In this document: positions 10,315-20,940 of the stretch, in pieces
Layout of the letters: each line of letters begins with the position of its first letter
How positions within the stretch are numbered: the stretch's first letter is position 1
NCBI GenBank assembly: GCA_947259095.1
Contig: CAMYLA010000002.1
Coordinates: 86,093 to 150,092 of the forward strand
Direction of reading: 5' to 3'
Length of the DNA stretch: 64,000 bases
From: an uncultured Acidimicrobiaceae bacterium
GTDB taxonomy: Bacteria; Actinomycetota; Acidimicrobiia; Acidimicrobiales; SZUA-35
Notes under the pieces: model-generated
Database searches by the model: none
What the model was told of the DNA's origin: nothing
What the model saw: only the letters and a program-made list of their open reading frames with translations
Position numbers and translations under genes: made by a program

Positions 10315-11601
10315 TCAGTCAGTTGGTTCCCGCTGCCCTGGCCATAGCCGATGATGATCGAGGGCCTGGACGAGGCGGTCGTAGCCGATGCGCTCCTGTT
10401 CGAGGCGAACGTTGTGACCATGGCGGTCGCAGCGAAGATCATCGTAGAGCTGCGCCTCCTGGGTGGTGAGGCGGGGAAGATCCCGAATTTCGGGCTTGGA
10501 CTCGCAGCCCCAGAATTGACGGTGGTCGAGCAGGGTCCGGCCGTCCATCAGGAATGACTCCACATGACTGAATCGGCGGCGAACCTCGTCGAGGATGGCA
10601 AAGCCGTGGGTGTCGATATCGCCCCAGTACAGAACCCGCCGCCGCTCCAACCAGGCGGCGGACGCAAAGCGCTCTGTGCCGAATCCACCGCCCCACAGCA
10701 CCATCGCATCGGCACATTCCGGGAAGGCCAGGAAGTTGATCTCGTTCTCGACGACGTAGACACGGCTGACGGCCGGGTCAAGGATGGCGAACGTTTCGCT
10801 GTCCAACGAGACGTCCTGTGTCGGCGGTAGTCCGCCGGCGGCGAGGACGGATCGCCCTGGATCGAGCACCCGGAAACGGACCAGGTTCGGCTTCGTTCGG
10901 AAACCAAGTCGCCGTTCGAATCCTCTCGCTCCGGTTGCCCCGGGTTCTATGACTGCGGCGGGCAGCCCGTGATCTATGAGCTCGGACAGCACCGCCCGAT
11001 GGGTCTCGACGAACTTCGTGTCGATGCCCGGCAGGTCGACCTGTCGAAGGTAGATCCCCGGGCCGACGTTGGCTTCGATCCAGTCGATGAAGTCGAGCAG
11101 CTTCTCCCACACGGTGGCGTGATCAAGTGCAACCAACGGTCGCTTGCCGACCCAGGTCAACAATGGCGGACGGCGTCGTCGGGTCTCGGCCAGCACCTCT
11201 TCGAACAGCGCTGCCTCTCGCCGGCGACCGACAACGGTCAAAGCGTCATCCAACGAGTCGAGCCAGGCTTCGGCCGGTACATCGTTGGCGCCGAGCACAC
11301 GATGGTTGACCCGGCGACGGACGATGCGAATCCGATCGGCCGCGTTCAACCCCGCTATCCAGGTTCGGACATCCTCGAACCGCTCGACCAGATCAGCGGA
11401 GGCCGGCCGCTTGAGACGAAGGCGATAGGGGAACACCAGCCGGCTGTCGGCATCGCCCACTTCGGTTCCACTCATCAGCGATCTCAGCAGCAGGCCGCGG
11501 TCCCACAACCGTTGGACCTGGACCTGCAAATCGGTCTGGTCGGTCCAGGCCGACACCTGCGGGCGACGAGGTCGCCGGGGCCGCGAAGACGAAGGGCTCA
11601 A
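10315..11601 (-). CDS. jetD: Wadjet JetD (DUF3322/DUF2220, Toprim-like)
   Basis: VVENEINFLAFP and YWGDIDTHGFAIL Toprim-like motifs; TTG start overlaps jetC stop (TTGA). Confidence 0.85.
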   Translation of the reverse strand: MSPSSSRPRRPRRPQVSAWTDQTDLQVQVQRLWDRGLLLRSLMSGTEVGDADSRLVFPYRLRLKRPASADLVERFEDVRTWIAGLNAADRIRIVRRRVNHRVLGANDVPAEAWLDSLDDALTVVGRRREAALFEEVLAETRRRRPPLLTWVGKRPLVALDHATVWEKLLDFIDWIEANVGPGIYLRQVDLPGIDTKFVETHRAVLSELIDHGLPAAVIEPGATGARGFERRLGFRTKPNLVRFRVLDPGRSVLAAGGLPPTQDVSLDSETFAILDPAVSRVYVVENEINFLAFPECADAMVLWGGGFGTERFASAAWLERRRVLYWGDIDTHGFAILDEVRRRFSHVESFLMDGRTLLDHRQFWGCESKPEIRDLPRLTTQEAQLYDDLRCDRHGHNVRLEQERIGYDRLVQALDHHRLWPGQREPTD

Positions 11602-14600
11602 CCGGCTCGTCTGGCCTTCTCGGCCCGGTATTCGGCGATGGTGAGCGTACGCAGCTTTGATGAACGACCGTCGCTGTTGTCGACGAAGCCAACGCTCGAC
11701 ACGAACGGTTCGATGATATGGATCTTCTGCAGAGGTGTGACTATCAACAACTGTAGGTTCAAGCGCTCGAACAGCTGCAGGCCGTACTGGGCGGATTCAT
11801 CCGAGCCACGGCCGAAGGCCTCGTCGATGGCCACGAAACGGAAGGATCGCGATCGGGCTTCGCCCCACTCGAGCCCGAACTGATAGGCCAGACTTGCGGC
11901 CAGGATGGTGTAGGCCAGCTTCTCCTTCTGCCCGCCGGACTTGCCGCTCGAATCGGTGTACAGCTCGTGCTCGCTGTCGTCCTCCTGCCACCGCTCGCTG
12001 GCGGCGAACAAGAACCAGTTACGAACGTCTGTGACTTTGGCCGTCCATCGCCGGTCCGCTTCGGTAAGTCCGGTACGACCTTTGAGCCGCTCGATGATGG
12101 CCTTCACCTGCTCGAATTTGGTGTCGGAATACAGCTCGTCCGCCGATTCGTTCAGGGAACCCTCGGTGCAAGCCCTGAGCTCTCGGCGGAATTCCCGGAC
12201 CTCGGAATCGGTCGTCGGGTCGGCCACCAGGGCGATGTAACGGCCGGGGTTGTAGTCGATCTGGGTCAGCGAATTGTTGATCACCCCGATCCGCTCGCTG
12301 ATGATCGCCGCCTCGCGGCTGAGCTGGGACTGGAAACCTGCGACCTCGCGAATGGTGTTGGTGTTCAACAGTTCCTTGAACTGCTCCTCGAACCGCGGCA
12401 GTCCGTCGTCGGTCAGCTCGACCAACATGGATCGAAACTCCTCACCCGCTTCGACAGATGCATCGACCTCCGCCGTTTCCGCCGGGTAGTCGGCCCGGTA
12501 TGCATTCATCGCGGTCACGATCCTGTCCTGCAACCGACCGAGCCGTTTGTCGATGGCGTCGATCTCGTTCTGCAGGCGGGTTCGCACCGTGGATTCGATG
12601 GAGCCGACCGATCGGAGTTGGAGTGGGCGACCGTCGAGCTCGGCCTTGAGGTGAACTGCGACCGCCTCATATCGTCGACGGTGGACCTCGGTTTCCGGTA
12701 GGTCGAGGGCAGCCTGGGCTTCGGCTCGATGCTCCTCATCGGCCGCCACCCGGCTGCGGATATCGGCTGCGTCGCCGACCAGCCGTTGCCACCGCTCGTC
12801 GGCATCGGTCCGTCGATGCTCGGTGGCCGACAGCTCCTCCTGGAGCCGGCGCAGAACATCGGACGAGGCTTCCAGCTCGGCCACCTGCCGCTGCAGGTCG
12901 TCGATGGTGGTGGCCAGTGATCGCCAATCGATGTCGTCATAGGTTTGGTAGGTGCCAAGGGCTGCCACTGCGTCACGTTTGGCTCGAAGCTCGCCTTCGG
13001 CGGTATCGATGTCGGTCAGCCGGGCGCCGAGCCGACCGAGTTCGGCCTCCAGCGTTGTCCGCTCAGCATCGAGGGCGGCGATCTTCTCGTCGTTGGTCCA
13101 GCCGAGCACAAAGCGTCGCCGGTCACCGATGTGGTGACGATCGTCCTTCTCGTGGCGCCCACCCCCGCCTTTGATCTGCCCGGTTGCGGTGATGGCCCGA
13201 CGCTCTTTGCGGAACCGGGCCTGGTCGTCGCAGCACACGTAGTCGAATCTGCGGATCAGTTCGCGTTCGATCCATTCATAGAACCCGGAGTCGTGTTTGA
13301 TCTCCAGCTTGCGGACCAGCGAATCTGGATCGGAGGCCGCGGTTTGGCTCTGCTGGTTGGTGTCGGGCTTGACCCGGAAGTAGACCAGACGACCCCGGAG
13401 GTTTGTCTCATCCACCCAGGCCGCCACCCGGCTGTAGTGGTCGTCGGCGACCAGCAACGACAGCCCGAAATTGTGGAGCACACGCTCTGCGGCCGGCTCC
13501 CAATTCGAGGCCGATTGCCTGACCTGCACGTGCTCGCCGACGAACGGCAGATCTTCGGCCGACAGTGAAAGTGCATCGCACAGCACCTGACGCAAGCGGA
13601 TCTGCGCGGCGGGAATGTTGCTCCGCCGCTGACGGAGATCGTCGATCTCGGCTTGCAGCTCGTCGTGATTGGTCCGCCCGTTGGCAAACTCGCCACCAAC
13701 GACCGCTTTGTCGGTGGACAAGTCGGCGCTCTGCTGATCCAACGAGCCCCGTAGCTCGTCGAGGGAGCGCGCGGTCTGGATGAACTGGTCTCGATCCTCG
13801 GGGTGGGAGCGTGAGAGCTGATCCAGTCGGTGGCCATATTCCTCGGCTCGCTCCCGTCGTCGAGCGCGTTCGGTGGTCTTGGTGGCGATGTCGTTGCGGA
13901 GCTGTTCGAGCCGGCCGCCACCGCTGGCGGCGATGCTCCCCTTCAGGCGCTCCACGTCGGACTGCAACTCCCGTCGGGCCGCATCGGCGTCGGCGACCGC
14001 CGCCTGCTTCTTGGTCAGGTCGGCGGTCAGGGAGGCGAGGCGGGTGCCGAGCAGTCGAACCCGCTCGGCCTGCATGTAGGACTCCAGTGCATCCCGATCG
14101 GCTCGTAGATCATCGGCCTGCTGCCCCTGAGTCTGGTAGCGGTCGACGTCGGCCAGGATCGGGGTGAGCAGTTCGATCTGCCGTTTCGCGGTCAGGACCG
14201 CGTCGTGAGCCCGATCGAGATCCTCGAAATGGTCTATCAGCGATGTGATCCGGGCCTCGACGTCGAACGGTTGGAGCATGTGGCTGCGGACGAAGTCGGT
14301 GAGGTTGCCGACCGACTTCATCGACACCGTCTGGTGGAACAGGTCAAGGGCCTGGTCGTTGTCGATCCCGAATCGGCGGCGAAACCAGGCACCGTACTCG
14401 GGGTAGGTGTTCGATGTCTGGGCCCCTCGATTCCGCAGGCGCCGGCTCAGCGTCGGCATGCTGCCGTCGAAGTTCACAAAGTCCTCGGCGATGCTCAGAT
14501 CAGCGTCGATGGCCACGTAGAGGCGGGCCGGAGGACCCTCCAGAGAGCGAAACCAGAACACCTGAGCCAACGTGACCGTTTGGCCATAGCCCTCGTTGTG

Positions 14601-14978
14601 GAACACCCCGAGAATGGCCGAGTATGAGGTCTTGTCTCGAAGCGCCACCGGTTTCGACGAGCCCGAGTGGTCGCTGCGCTCCGACTTGTAATAGCCGAGC
14701 ATGTACGTTTCGAGGGAGCGTTCTCGGGTCTCTGCCCCGGCCGCCTTGTTGTAGGCCACGCGGTGGGACGGCACGAGCAGCGTGGTGACGGCGTCGACCA
14801 AGGTGGACTTCCCCGAGCCGATTTCGCCGGTGAGCAAACCGTTGCGGCCATTGATCGGCACAACCCACGGCCGCTTGTCGAACGTGCCCCAGTTGTAGAC
14901 CTCGAGCCGCTGAAGGCGAAACCCGGCCCGCGAGTCATCGGCCACGAATTCCAGCTCTCCCACAACCGCCTCAGCCAT
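11598..14978 (-). CDS. jetC: Wadjet JetC SMC-like ATPase
   Basis: Walker A GEIGSGKSTLVDAV, coiled coil, FRFVAIDEAFGRGSDESAQYGLQLF Walker B; overlaps jetB end by 8 nt. Confidence 0.9.
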   Translation of the reverse strand: MAEAVVGELEFVADDSRAGFRLQRLEVYNWGTFDKRPWVVPINGRNGLLTGEIGSGKSTLVDAVTTLLVPSHRVAYNKAAGAETRERSLETYMLGYYKSERSDHSGSSKPVALRDKTSYSAILGVFHNEGYGQTVTLAQVFWFRSLEGPPARLYVAIDADLSIAEDFVNFDGSMPTLSRRLRNRGAQTSNTYPEYGAWFRRRFGIDNDQALDLFHQTVSMKSVGNLTDFVRSHMLQPFDVEARITSLIDHFEDLDRAHDAVLTAKRQIELLTPILADVDRYQTQGQQADDLRADRDALESYMQAERVRLLGTRLASLTADLTKKQAAVADADAARRELQSDVERLKGSIAASGGGRLEQLRNDIATKTTERARRRERAEEYGHRLDQLSRSHPEDRDQFIQTARSLDELRGSLDQQSADLSTDKAVVGGEFANGRTNHDELQAEIDDLRQRRSNIPAAQIRLRQVLCDALSLSAEDLPFVGEHVQVRQSASNWEPAAERVLHNFGLSLLVADDHYSRVAAWVDETNLRGRLVYFRVKPDTNQQSQTAASDPDSLVRKLEIKHDSGFYEWIERELIRRFDYVCCDDQARFRKERRAITATGQIKGGGGRHEKDDRHHIGDRRRFVLGWTNDEKIAALDAERTTLEAELGRLGARLTDIDTAEGELRAKRDAVAALGTYQTYDDIDWRSLATTIDDLQRQVAELEASSDVLRRLQEELSATEHRRTDADERWQRLVGDAADIRSRVAADEEHRAEAQAALDLPETEVHRRRYEAVAVHLKAELDGRPLQLRSVGSIESTVRTRLQNEIDAIDKRLGRLQDRIVTAMNAYRADYPAETAEVDASVEAGEEFRSMLVELTDDGLPRFEEQFKELLNTNTIREVAGFQSQLSREAAIISERIGVINNSLTQIDYNPGRYIALVADPTTDSEVREFRRELRACTEGSLNESADELYSDTKFEQVKAIIERLKGRTGLTEADRRWTAKVTDVRNWFLFAASERWQEDDSEHELYTDSSGKSGGQKEKLAYTILAASLAYQFGLEWGEARSRSFRFVAIDEAFGRGSDESAQYGLQLFERLNLQLLIVTPLQKIHIIEPFVSSVGFVDNSDGRSSKLRTLTIAEYRAEKARRAG

Positions 14979-15666
14979 GGTGATGACCTCCGTCCCCCTG
15001 CCGACCATCTTCGCCACCGTCGCGTAGCCGGGCGGCGTATTCGGCGAGGCGCTCATTGAACTCCGAGAGCCATTGCCCATCAACGTAGGCCTTCAAGATT
15101 CGTTGCACCTCATATCGGGGCGACTGACCGCCGGTGCTGGCCCGCTTGTCGAGTCGCCGCAGAAATCCGAGTTCAATCACTCGGTTCAGATGGCGTTCGA
15201 CGTTGTCGACGATCTTGGTTTCGTTTGTGGTCTCCGGGGTGAAAAGGCGGACGAGCTCAACGATCTCCTCCTGGGTCAGGATGAGGCGGGTTTCGCCGCC
15301 GCCGGAGCTGTCGAATTCGGCGAGCCGTTTCCGAAGCAGCGCCAAGAGCAGGCTGACCGGGAAGCTGAGCGATCGGCGAGCCATCAACCGGGGCACCGGT
15401 GAGACCTCACCTTCGGGGACCTCAACGGACCGGAGGTAGGCGTACCCCTCGGCCTCGTCGATGACCAGCACCAAGCCGAGCACGGCCATGTGGTCGCGGA
15501 CCTGGGGCTGCAACTTGTCGAGCAAGGCCCAGACGTCAGGTTTGCGGTTGCGATGGATCGGGCCTTTCAGCAGCGACACCGCAACCAGCGGCAAGCCGTC
15601 CTTGACCTGATGTGTGTTGATTGGGTCGGCCTCGGGGCCAGCGGTCGAGTGAGTCATCTCGGTCAT
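14971..15666 (-). CDS. jetB: Wadjet JetB (DUF4194)
   Basis: ATG 15666 overlaps jetA stop (ATGA); position between jetA and jetC; MksE-like features. Confidence 0.85.
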   Translation of the reverse strand: MTEMTHSTAGPEADPINTHQVKDGLPLVAVSLLKGPIHRNRKPDVWALLDKLQPQVRDHMAVLGLVLVIDEAEGYAYLRSVEVPEGEVSPVPRLMARRSLSFPVSLLLALLRKRLAEFDSSGGGETRLILTQEEIVELVRLFTPETTNETKIVDNVERHLNRVIELGFLRRLDKRASTGGQSPRYEVQRILKAYVDGQWLSEFNERLAEYAARLRDGGEDGRQGDGGHHHG

Positions 15667-17147
15667 CGGGCACCGACGAAGATCACTCGGGGAATTCGGG
15701 CTTGTCGAACGAACGTCGACCCGACGGGGTTGTCCACGTCCCACAAGATGATTTCCTCTTGTTCGTCATCGATGACCGCGTCGAAGGTTGAGTGGGCCAA
15801 CTCGAGGTAGGCCACGATTTCGGCAAGCCCTTGCTCAACCGGTTCGAGCCGGCAAAGCTCACCGAGGCTGACCTGACCCCGGCGCCGCAACAGGCGACGG
15901 ACCTTGGCGGTCAGGGCCGCTTTGTCGATGACGAACTGAGTGAAAAGGGCGTCGGGATCAACATCGAGGCCATCAGCGTCATCGAAGGTCACGTCGGCCA
16001 ACCGTATGGCACCCTCCGGTCCGGCCAGCGGCCGTTCCATCGGCAGGTTGATGTCGGCGGTGGGGAGTTCGATCTCGATCACCTCGCCCGATGGCGGTTC
16101 ATCGCGGACCGCCAAGGCGGTCGCTTCGATATTGTGCAGGATTTCCATGATGCGTCGATTCTCGAGCCAGGCCTGGTCATCGAGGAACCGGCGGAGTTGC
16201 TTGGACAGCTGGGCCACGGTCCGCTGGGCGTGCTCGCCGGCTTCGAGCCAATCGTAATGGAGACGCCTGGTTCGAGGATCGGGGTTGAGGGTGGCGACGG
16301 CCTCGAGGGCGAGGACGTTGTCGAGCAGTTCGGTCAGTTCGTCCTGACGAGTGGTCGACATGAGGTAGTCCCAGAAGGCGCTGAAGTTCCGGCCCTGCTC
16401 GGAGCCGCTTATGGCATCTCGCTCGCCGATGATCTCGGCCAGCAACGTCCCCTTCGAATCGGTCCAGGACGCAATCTGCTCTCGAACACTTCGATCGAGA
16501 ACCCGGAAGTTCTGCTCGACTTCCCGGAAGTCGCTGAGCAGTTCCCGAGCGGTCTGGGTGAACTGTTGGAAGCGGTCGCGCAGGGCCGTGTCGTCGAGTA
16601 TCGGGACGTGCCCGGCGTCGATCTGGGCGATCTCGGCGTCGATCTCGGCCCGGCGGCGCTCCAGCTGACCGATGCGAACCGAGGGGTCGGCCTGGCTGCC
16701 TTCGGCCATCTGACGCAGCAGTTCGAACAGGGTCAACAGCCGAGACTCGGTGCCGACGAACGAGCGGATGGTGAGGTTGGACAGCCAGCCGATCGTCTTC
16801 TCCGTGGCCGGGGTCAGATCGAAATGGGGCTGATCCGAACCGTCGATGTAGTACTTGCGGAGCCAACCCTGGTCGGCATCGGACCAGTCATTCAGGTAGG
16901 CGGCGGCCGACTTCGGATACCGGTCGGCACCGAGTTGTTCTCGGAGCGAGTAGAGCAGATCCTCGAGTGCCTCGACCAGTTCCGGTTGGGCGATCTCCCG
17001 CCGGTTGGACTCCACGAACGCTCGATTGAGAAAGGCGATGGTCAGCGGGGCGTGAGTGGACGCCAGCAGACGCCATGCCGGGTGCTTCTCGCGCAACGTC
17101 ACGAGCGTGTCGTAGTCGAGGGCCTTGGCCGGGGACGCCTCTACCAC
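15663..17147 (-). CDS. jetA: Wadjet JetA (DUF3375)
   Basis: MVEASPAKALDYDTLVTLREKHPAWRLLASTHAPLTIAFLNRAF; first jet gene; GTG overlaps upstream stop by 7 nt. Confidence 0.88.
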   Translation of the reverse strand: MVEASPAKALDYDTLVTLREKHPAWRLLASTHAPLTIAFLNRAFVESNRREIAQPELVEALEDLLYSLREQLGADRYPKSAAAYLNDWSDADQGWLRKYYIDGSDQPHFDLTPATEKTIGWLSNLTIRSFVGTESRLLTLFELLRQMAEGSQADPSVRIGQLERRRAEIDAEIAQIDAGHVPILDDTALRDRFQQFTQTARELLSDFREVEQNFRVLDRSVREQIASWTDSKGTLLAEIIGERDAISGSEQGRNFSAFWDYLMSTTRQDELTELLDNVLALEAVATLNPDPRTRRLHYDWLEAGEHAQRTVAQLSKQLRRFLDDQAWLENRRIMEILHNIEATALAVRDEPPSGEVIEIELPTADINLPMERPLAGPEGAIRLADVTFDDADGLDVDPDALFTQFVIDKAALTAKVRRLLRRRGQVSLGELCRLEPVEQGLAEIVAYLELAHSTFDAVIDDEQEEIILWDVDNPVGSTFVRQARIPRVIFVGAR

Positions 17148-19459
17148 TTGGCCGCTCTCAGATAGTCATTGAGGGTGTGGGCGTCGAAGGCCTTCGGATT
17201 GAAACCCGGTGGTAACCACTCGGCCAGGTCCTGGTAACCCCACGGACCGCCGCAGTCCTCGGGCGGACAGGCACGCGCTCCGTCGAGGCAACCGAACTCG
17301 GGGAGCTCCGATCGATCGCCCGACTGCTGTAGTCCCTCGACAACAAGGCGATGTTCCCAGCCATCGCCGAAGTCGTAGAGGTAGATGAAGTCGGAACCCG
17401 GGGTCACCACGTCGCACAGCCGCAACGTCAACTCGTCGTGGTCGGCTTCGAAACCGAAACCGTCGCCGGTCGGGCCTATGGATTCCCCGCCGAACTCAAA
17501 GCTGTGGAGATGGCAGTCGTACCAGCCGAACCCGAGCTGCAGCAACTGGTGGAGCAAGGCGAACGTGGCGTCGACCGGGAGGCGGAACCGGCGCCAGATC
17601 TGTGGGGTGATGTCGTTCAGCGACGCCCGGATCACGAAGTAGTCGCCGTCGAGGGAGGCCGGATCAACCGGACCGATCTTCTGGGCATCTCTCACGACGC
17701 GGAGGTGAGGTCCTCCGACTTCAGCGGCTGGGAAATGGCTGCCAATGACCTCGCCATCAGTGAATCCGATTTCGGCGAATTGGTGGCTCAAGATTGCGAA
17801 CGGATCGAAAGCCGCCGCCGAGTGCCTGAACCGATCCCGTGCACGGTAGCGGTCAAGATCCAGCAGCCTTCGTAGCTCCCTGGCCTTGTTGGCGATGGTG
17901 GTGGCGGCACCGGACAGGCGGTCGGTGATGTCCGAGGCCGGCATTGCCAGCGAATTCCAGCCTCCGGGGATGTCGTTCAGCTGAGCCACGCCGTAGACCA
18001 TGGCGGACGCCCAAATATCGGTCTTTCCTCTGGCCAGTGGTCGGCGGGGATGCCGTGCAGCATCGGACACCAGTCGGCGAACCAAGGTGACGAACTCGTC
18101 ATCGAACAATGTCAGCGCCGCCGTCGACGCGGTTGCGGCAATGGCCTCGACCCGGTCGAGCAGCTGCGGGTCTATACCCGATGTATCGAGTGGCTCCGGG
18201 TGGTCGACGGCTGGGCCGGCCGTGCTCTCGGTGCCTGTGCCGCCGGCACGCGCTTCCAGCTCGGCGTGAAACATCGGAGTGATCGAGTCGACGGCGCTCA
18301 ACGTCGCCTCCGTGTCCGACTCGGACCAGCCGTTCTGCTGGTGCGCCCAGCGGACAAGCAGTCGAACGAGGTCTGGCAGCTCGGCCATGTCCTCGGGGGG
18401 CAGGATTGCTCGTGCTGTGGCGAACTGGAGGAAGGCCACCGTGACCCGAGGGCTCCATCGCAGCGGATCGCCGCCCATGCGGTCGACGGCGAAGTCCACC
18501 ATGAGCGGCGCCATCACCCAGGCCGACATGGCGTACTCGGGGGAGTTCTTTTCAACCCAGCGACCGAAACGCTCTACAACCTGCTGGCGTTCGGCTGATG
18601 AGACCGGCGGCTCTTCAACCATCGGGTGCGGGTGAGCGTGGAGCAGATACTCGAGGAGCGGTCGGCCGGTGAGCAGCTCGTCGTCGTCGAGGGCCTCCGC
18701 GGCCCCGATGGTGTGATCGAACACCCAGAGCGCATGTTCAATGACGCCGAGCGCCTCCTCGACGGGGACGTCGTCGATGGTGACGATGTCATCGGCGGCG
18801 GCGGCTTGAGCCACTAGGTCCTCGACGTCGGGAACGACTGTTGCGGCGATGGCCATCGACCCTTCAACCGCATCGACGGTGATCATGTAGCCGGGTACCT
18901 CGCCGGTGGTCACGCCGGGATAGACCAACGACAACAGGTACTCGGTGAGGTCCCCGAAGCGATAACCGAGCTTGGTGGCCGCAGTGATCCGAGCGGTCCC
19001 GAGCAACTCGAGCTCCGCCGAGTGACCAGGCAGTTCTGACATCAGCTCCGCCGTCCATGGAGCGAGGTGGCGGCCGTACACGCTCAAGGCATAGGCGGCA
19101 TTGACATATCCCGGCCGGCCGGACCGGGCGCCCTGCTGGATCATCTCGCAGGCGAGCTCGGCCGTGGTCTCATTGGAGAGGATCAAGCCAAGCGCCGTGG
19201 TTGTGGCGCTGGCGGTGGCATCGAGATCGATCGGTATGGCATCATCCACGATCTGCAGCAGACCGACCAGTTCATCGAATGCCTGCTGGATATCCGACGG
19301 CAGCTCGTCAGGGTGGCGTGCTGCAGGTGCCGACCTCGTCAGTCCCTGGTCACCGGGAAAAAGACTGCCCTGCACACCAGCACTCATCGGCCGCTGCCGA
19401 CCGTCGGTGGATCGTCCCATGCCGCTATCATCCCCTGCCCGACCAAGGCTCCTGGCCAT
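17141..19459 (-). CDS. pRiA4b ORF-3-like domain protein, coupled to jetA
   Basis: C-terminus IRASLNDITPQIWRRFRLPVDATFALLHQLLQLGFGWYDCHLHSFEF...YLYDFGDGWEHRLVVEG; TAG stop lies inside the jetA start region. Confidence 0.8.
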   Translation of the reverse strand: MARSLGRAGDDSGMGRSTDGRQRPMSAGVQGSLFPGDQGLTRSAPAARHPDELPSDIQQAFDELVGLLQIVDDAIPIDLDATASATTTALGLILSNETTAELACEMIQQGARSGRPGYVNAAYALSVYGRHLAPWTAELMSELPGHSAELELLGTARITAATKLGYRFGDLTEYLLSLVYPGVTTGEVPGYMITVDAVEGSMAIAATVVPDVEDLVAQAAAADDIVTIDDVPVEEALGVIEHALWVFDHTIGAAEALDDDELLTGRPLLEYLLHAHPHPMVEEPPVSSAERQQVVERFGRWVEKNSPEYAMSAWVMAPLMVDFAVDRMGGDPLRWSPRVTVAFLQFATARAILPPEDMAELPDLVRLLVRWAHQQNGWSESDTEATLSAVDSITPMFHAELEARAGGTGTESTAGPAVDHPEPLDTSGIDPQLLDRVEAIAATASTAALTLFDDEFVTLVRRLVSDAARHPRRPLARGKTDIWASAMVYGVAQLNDIPGGWNSLAMPASDITDRLSGAATTIANKARELRRLLDLDRYRARDRFRHSAAAFDPFAILSHQFAEIGFTDGEVIGSHFPAAEVGGPHLRVVRDAQKIGPVDPASLDGDYFVIRASLNDITPQIWRRFRLPVDATFALLHQLLQLGFGWYDCHLHSFEFGGESIGPTGDGFGFEADHDELTLRLCDVVTPGSDFIYLYDFGDGWEHRLVVEGLQQSGDRSELPEFGCLDGARACPPEDCGGPWGYQDLAEWLPPGFNPKAFDAHTLNDYLRAAKW

Positions 19460-19463
19460 GTCC

Positions 19464-19537
19464 CACGATAGCCAGGCCTCTCACCGTCTCACGATAGCCA
19501 GGCCTCTCACCGTCTCACGATAGCCAGGCCTCTCGCC
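19464..19537. repeat. 26-bp direct tandem repeat, about 2.8 copies (CACGATAGCCAGGCCTCTCACCGTCT)
   Basis: Copies at 19464, 19490 and a partial at 19516; 5 bp upstream of the ATG at 19459. Confidence 0.9.
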
Positions 19538-19794
19538 AAGTGAGTGGAGTCATTCGTCCTCGTGACAACTCGGTTGGCGTCCACTGGGCCACGATGTCGC
19601 CGGATTGCAGATCCCCGGGCCAGGTGCTCGAGCCAGACGCCGATTATCGGAAGACCTCCTCGGTCGTGAAGTGGACATCGCCGGCGCCGATCATCGAGAT
19701 CTTTGGCGTCCGTTGTGTGCCGGTCGGCGACACTACGACCAGGCCTCCTCCCAGATCTTTGTGGATGGCAAGGCAATCGAGCTTTGCCGATGCG

Positions 19795-20785
19795 CTAGTT
19801 GAGGGGGTCCCGAGCGCTTCGCAGGTCGTATTGCAGCCAGGCGTTGTCACAGGTCAGCCAGTCCGACCGTTTGTAACCCTCGGCGCAGCCGGTCGACGGG
19901 GTCCATGATCCGCTCGACAACGTCCGACCATCGCTTGTATCGATCTCGAACTGGTCAGCGACGATGTGGTCCACCACCACCGCGTTGGGCCAGCCGCCGC
20001 TGTTGCTGCGGATACCGACCGAATCGAAATTCAGACTCTGCTCCGGGCCGTACAGGTGCAACTAGTTGTCGAACTCGGTTCCGAGCTCCCAGGTCTCCAC
20101 GGTTGAGCCGTTGACGGTCAGGCTGATGGATTCGCCACCGAGCCTACCTTTTGCCCTGACCCTGATGACCCGGTACTTGGGGAAGCCGACGTTGATGCCA
20201 TAGTCGAAACAGGCGTTGTCGCAGGTCAGCCAGTCGGACTGTTTCACTCCCTGGCCGCAGCCGCGTGCCGAATCCCACGAGCCGGAGGACAGTGTGCGCC
20301 ATCTGCTCGAGTCGTACCTGAGGCCGCCGGCAGTGACGTGGTCGACGACTACCGCGCTAGGCCAGCCGCCGTTGTCGTTGCGAACCCGCAACGACTCAGC
20401 GGTCTCGCCGGGAGGCATGCGGTAGTAGAAGGTCTGGAAATCGGTCCCGAGTTGTCGCAGGACAGCCAGTCCGACTCTTTGAACCCGATGGCGCAACCGT
20501 TGGCCGAGTCCCAGGAGCCGGACGACAGCGTATCGGGGTCGCTGGAATCGTGACGTCGGCCGTACAGGTCGACCCAATCGACGACTACCGCCTTGGGCCA
20601 CGAGCCGCTGTCATTGCGCACCCGCATCGACAGGACCTCCACCCCGGCCGGAATCTTGTAGACGAAGCTTTCGAACCACGGGCCGGTCAGCTCCCATTAC
20701 GCCACCACCGAATCGTTGACCAGCAGGTCAACGTTCTCCGTGCCGAGCCGGCCGCGAGCCCTCACCACGATCTCGGCATCGGCGG
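19795..20785 (-). pseudogene. Decayed protein with about three CBM60-like modules
   Basis: Repeats of RARGRLGxExxxLxVNxSxV...WELG...VRNDxGGWPxAVVVDxV...TLSSGSWxxxxGCxxGxKxSDWLxCDN; in-frame TAA (VVA*WELTG), internal deletion/frameshift after SDWLSCDN, in-frame TAG (TEFDN*LHLYG). Confidence 0.65.
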
Positions 20786-20940
20786 CCTGGCCCAACAGGC
20801 CGACGTGTTGCTTCTGGACGAACCGCTGACCGGTCTCGACGTCTCGGCGCCTGGTCGTCACCGGCTACGCCGCCGACCGGACGGAAACTGAGCTGGTCGA
20901 ACTGGATGACGCCCAGCTCGACCAACTGGAGGCGCTGAGA

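Noticed and set aside
19464-19537. Possible mini CRISPR array
   Set aside because: Repeats are directly abutting with no spacers, and no cas genes were seen in the window.
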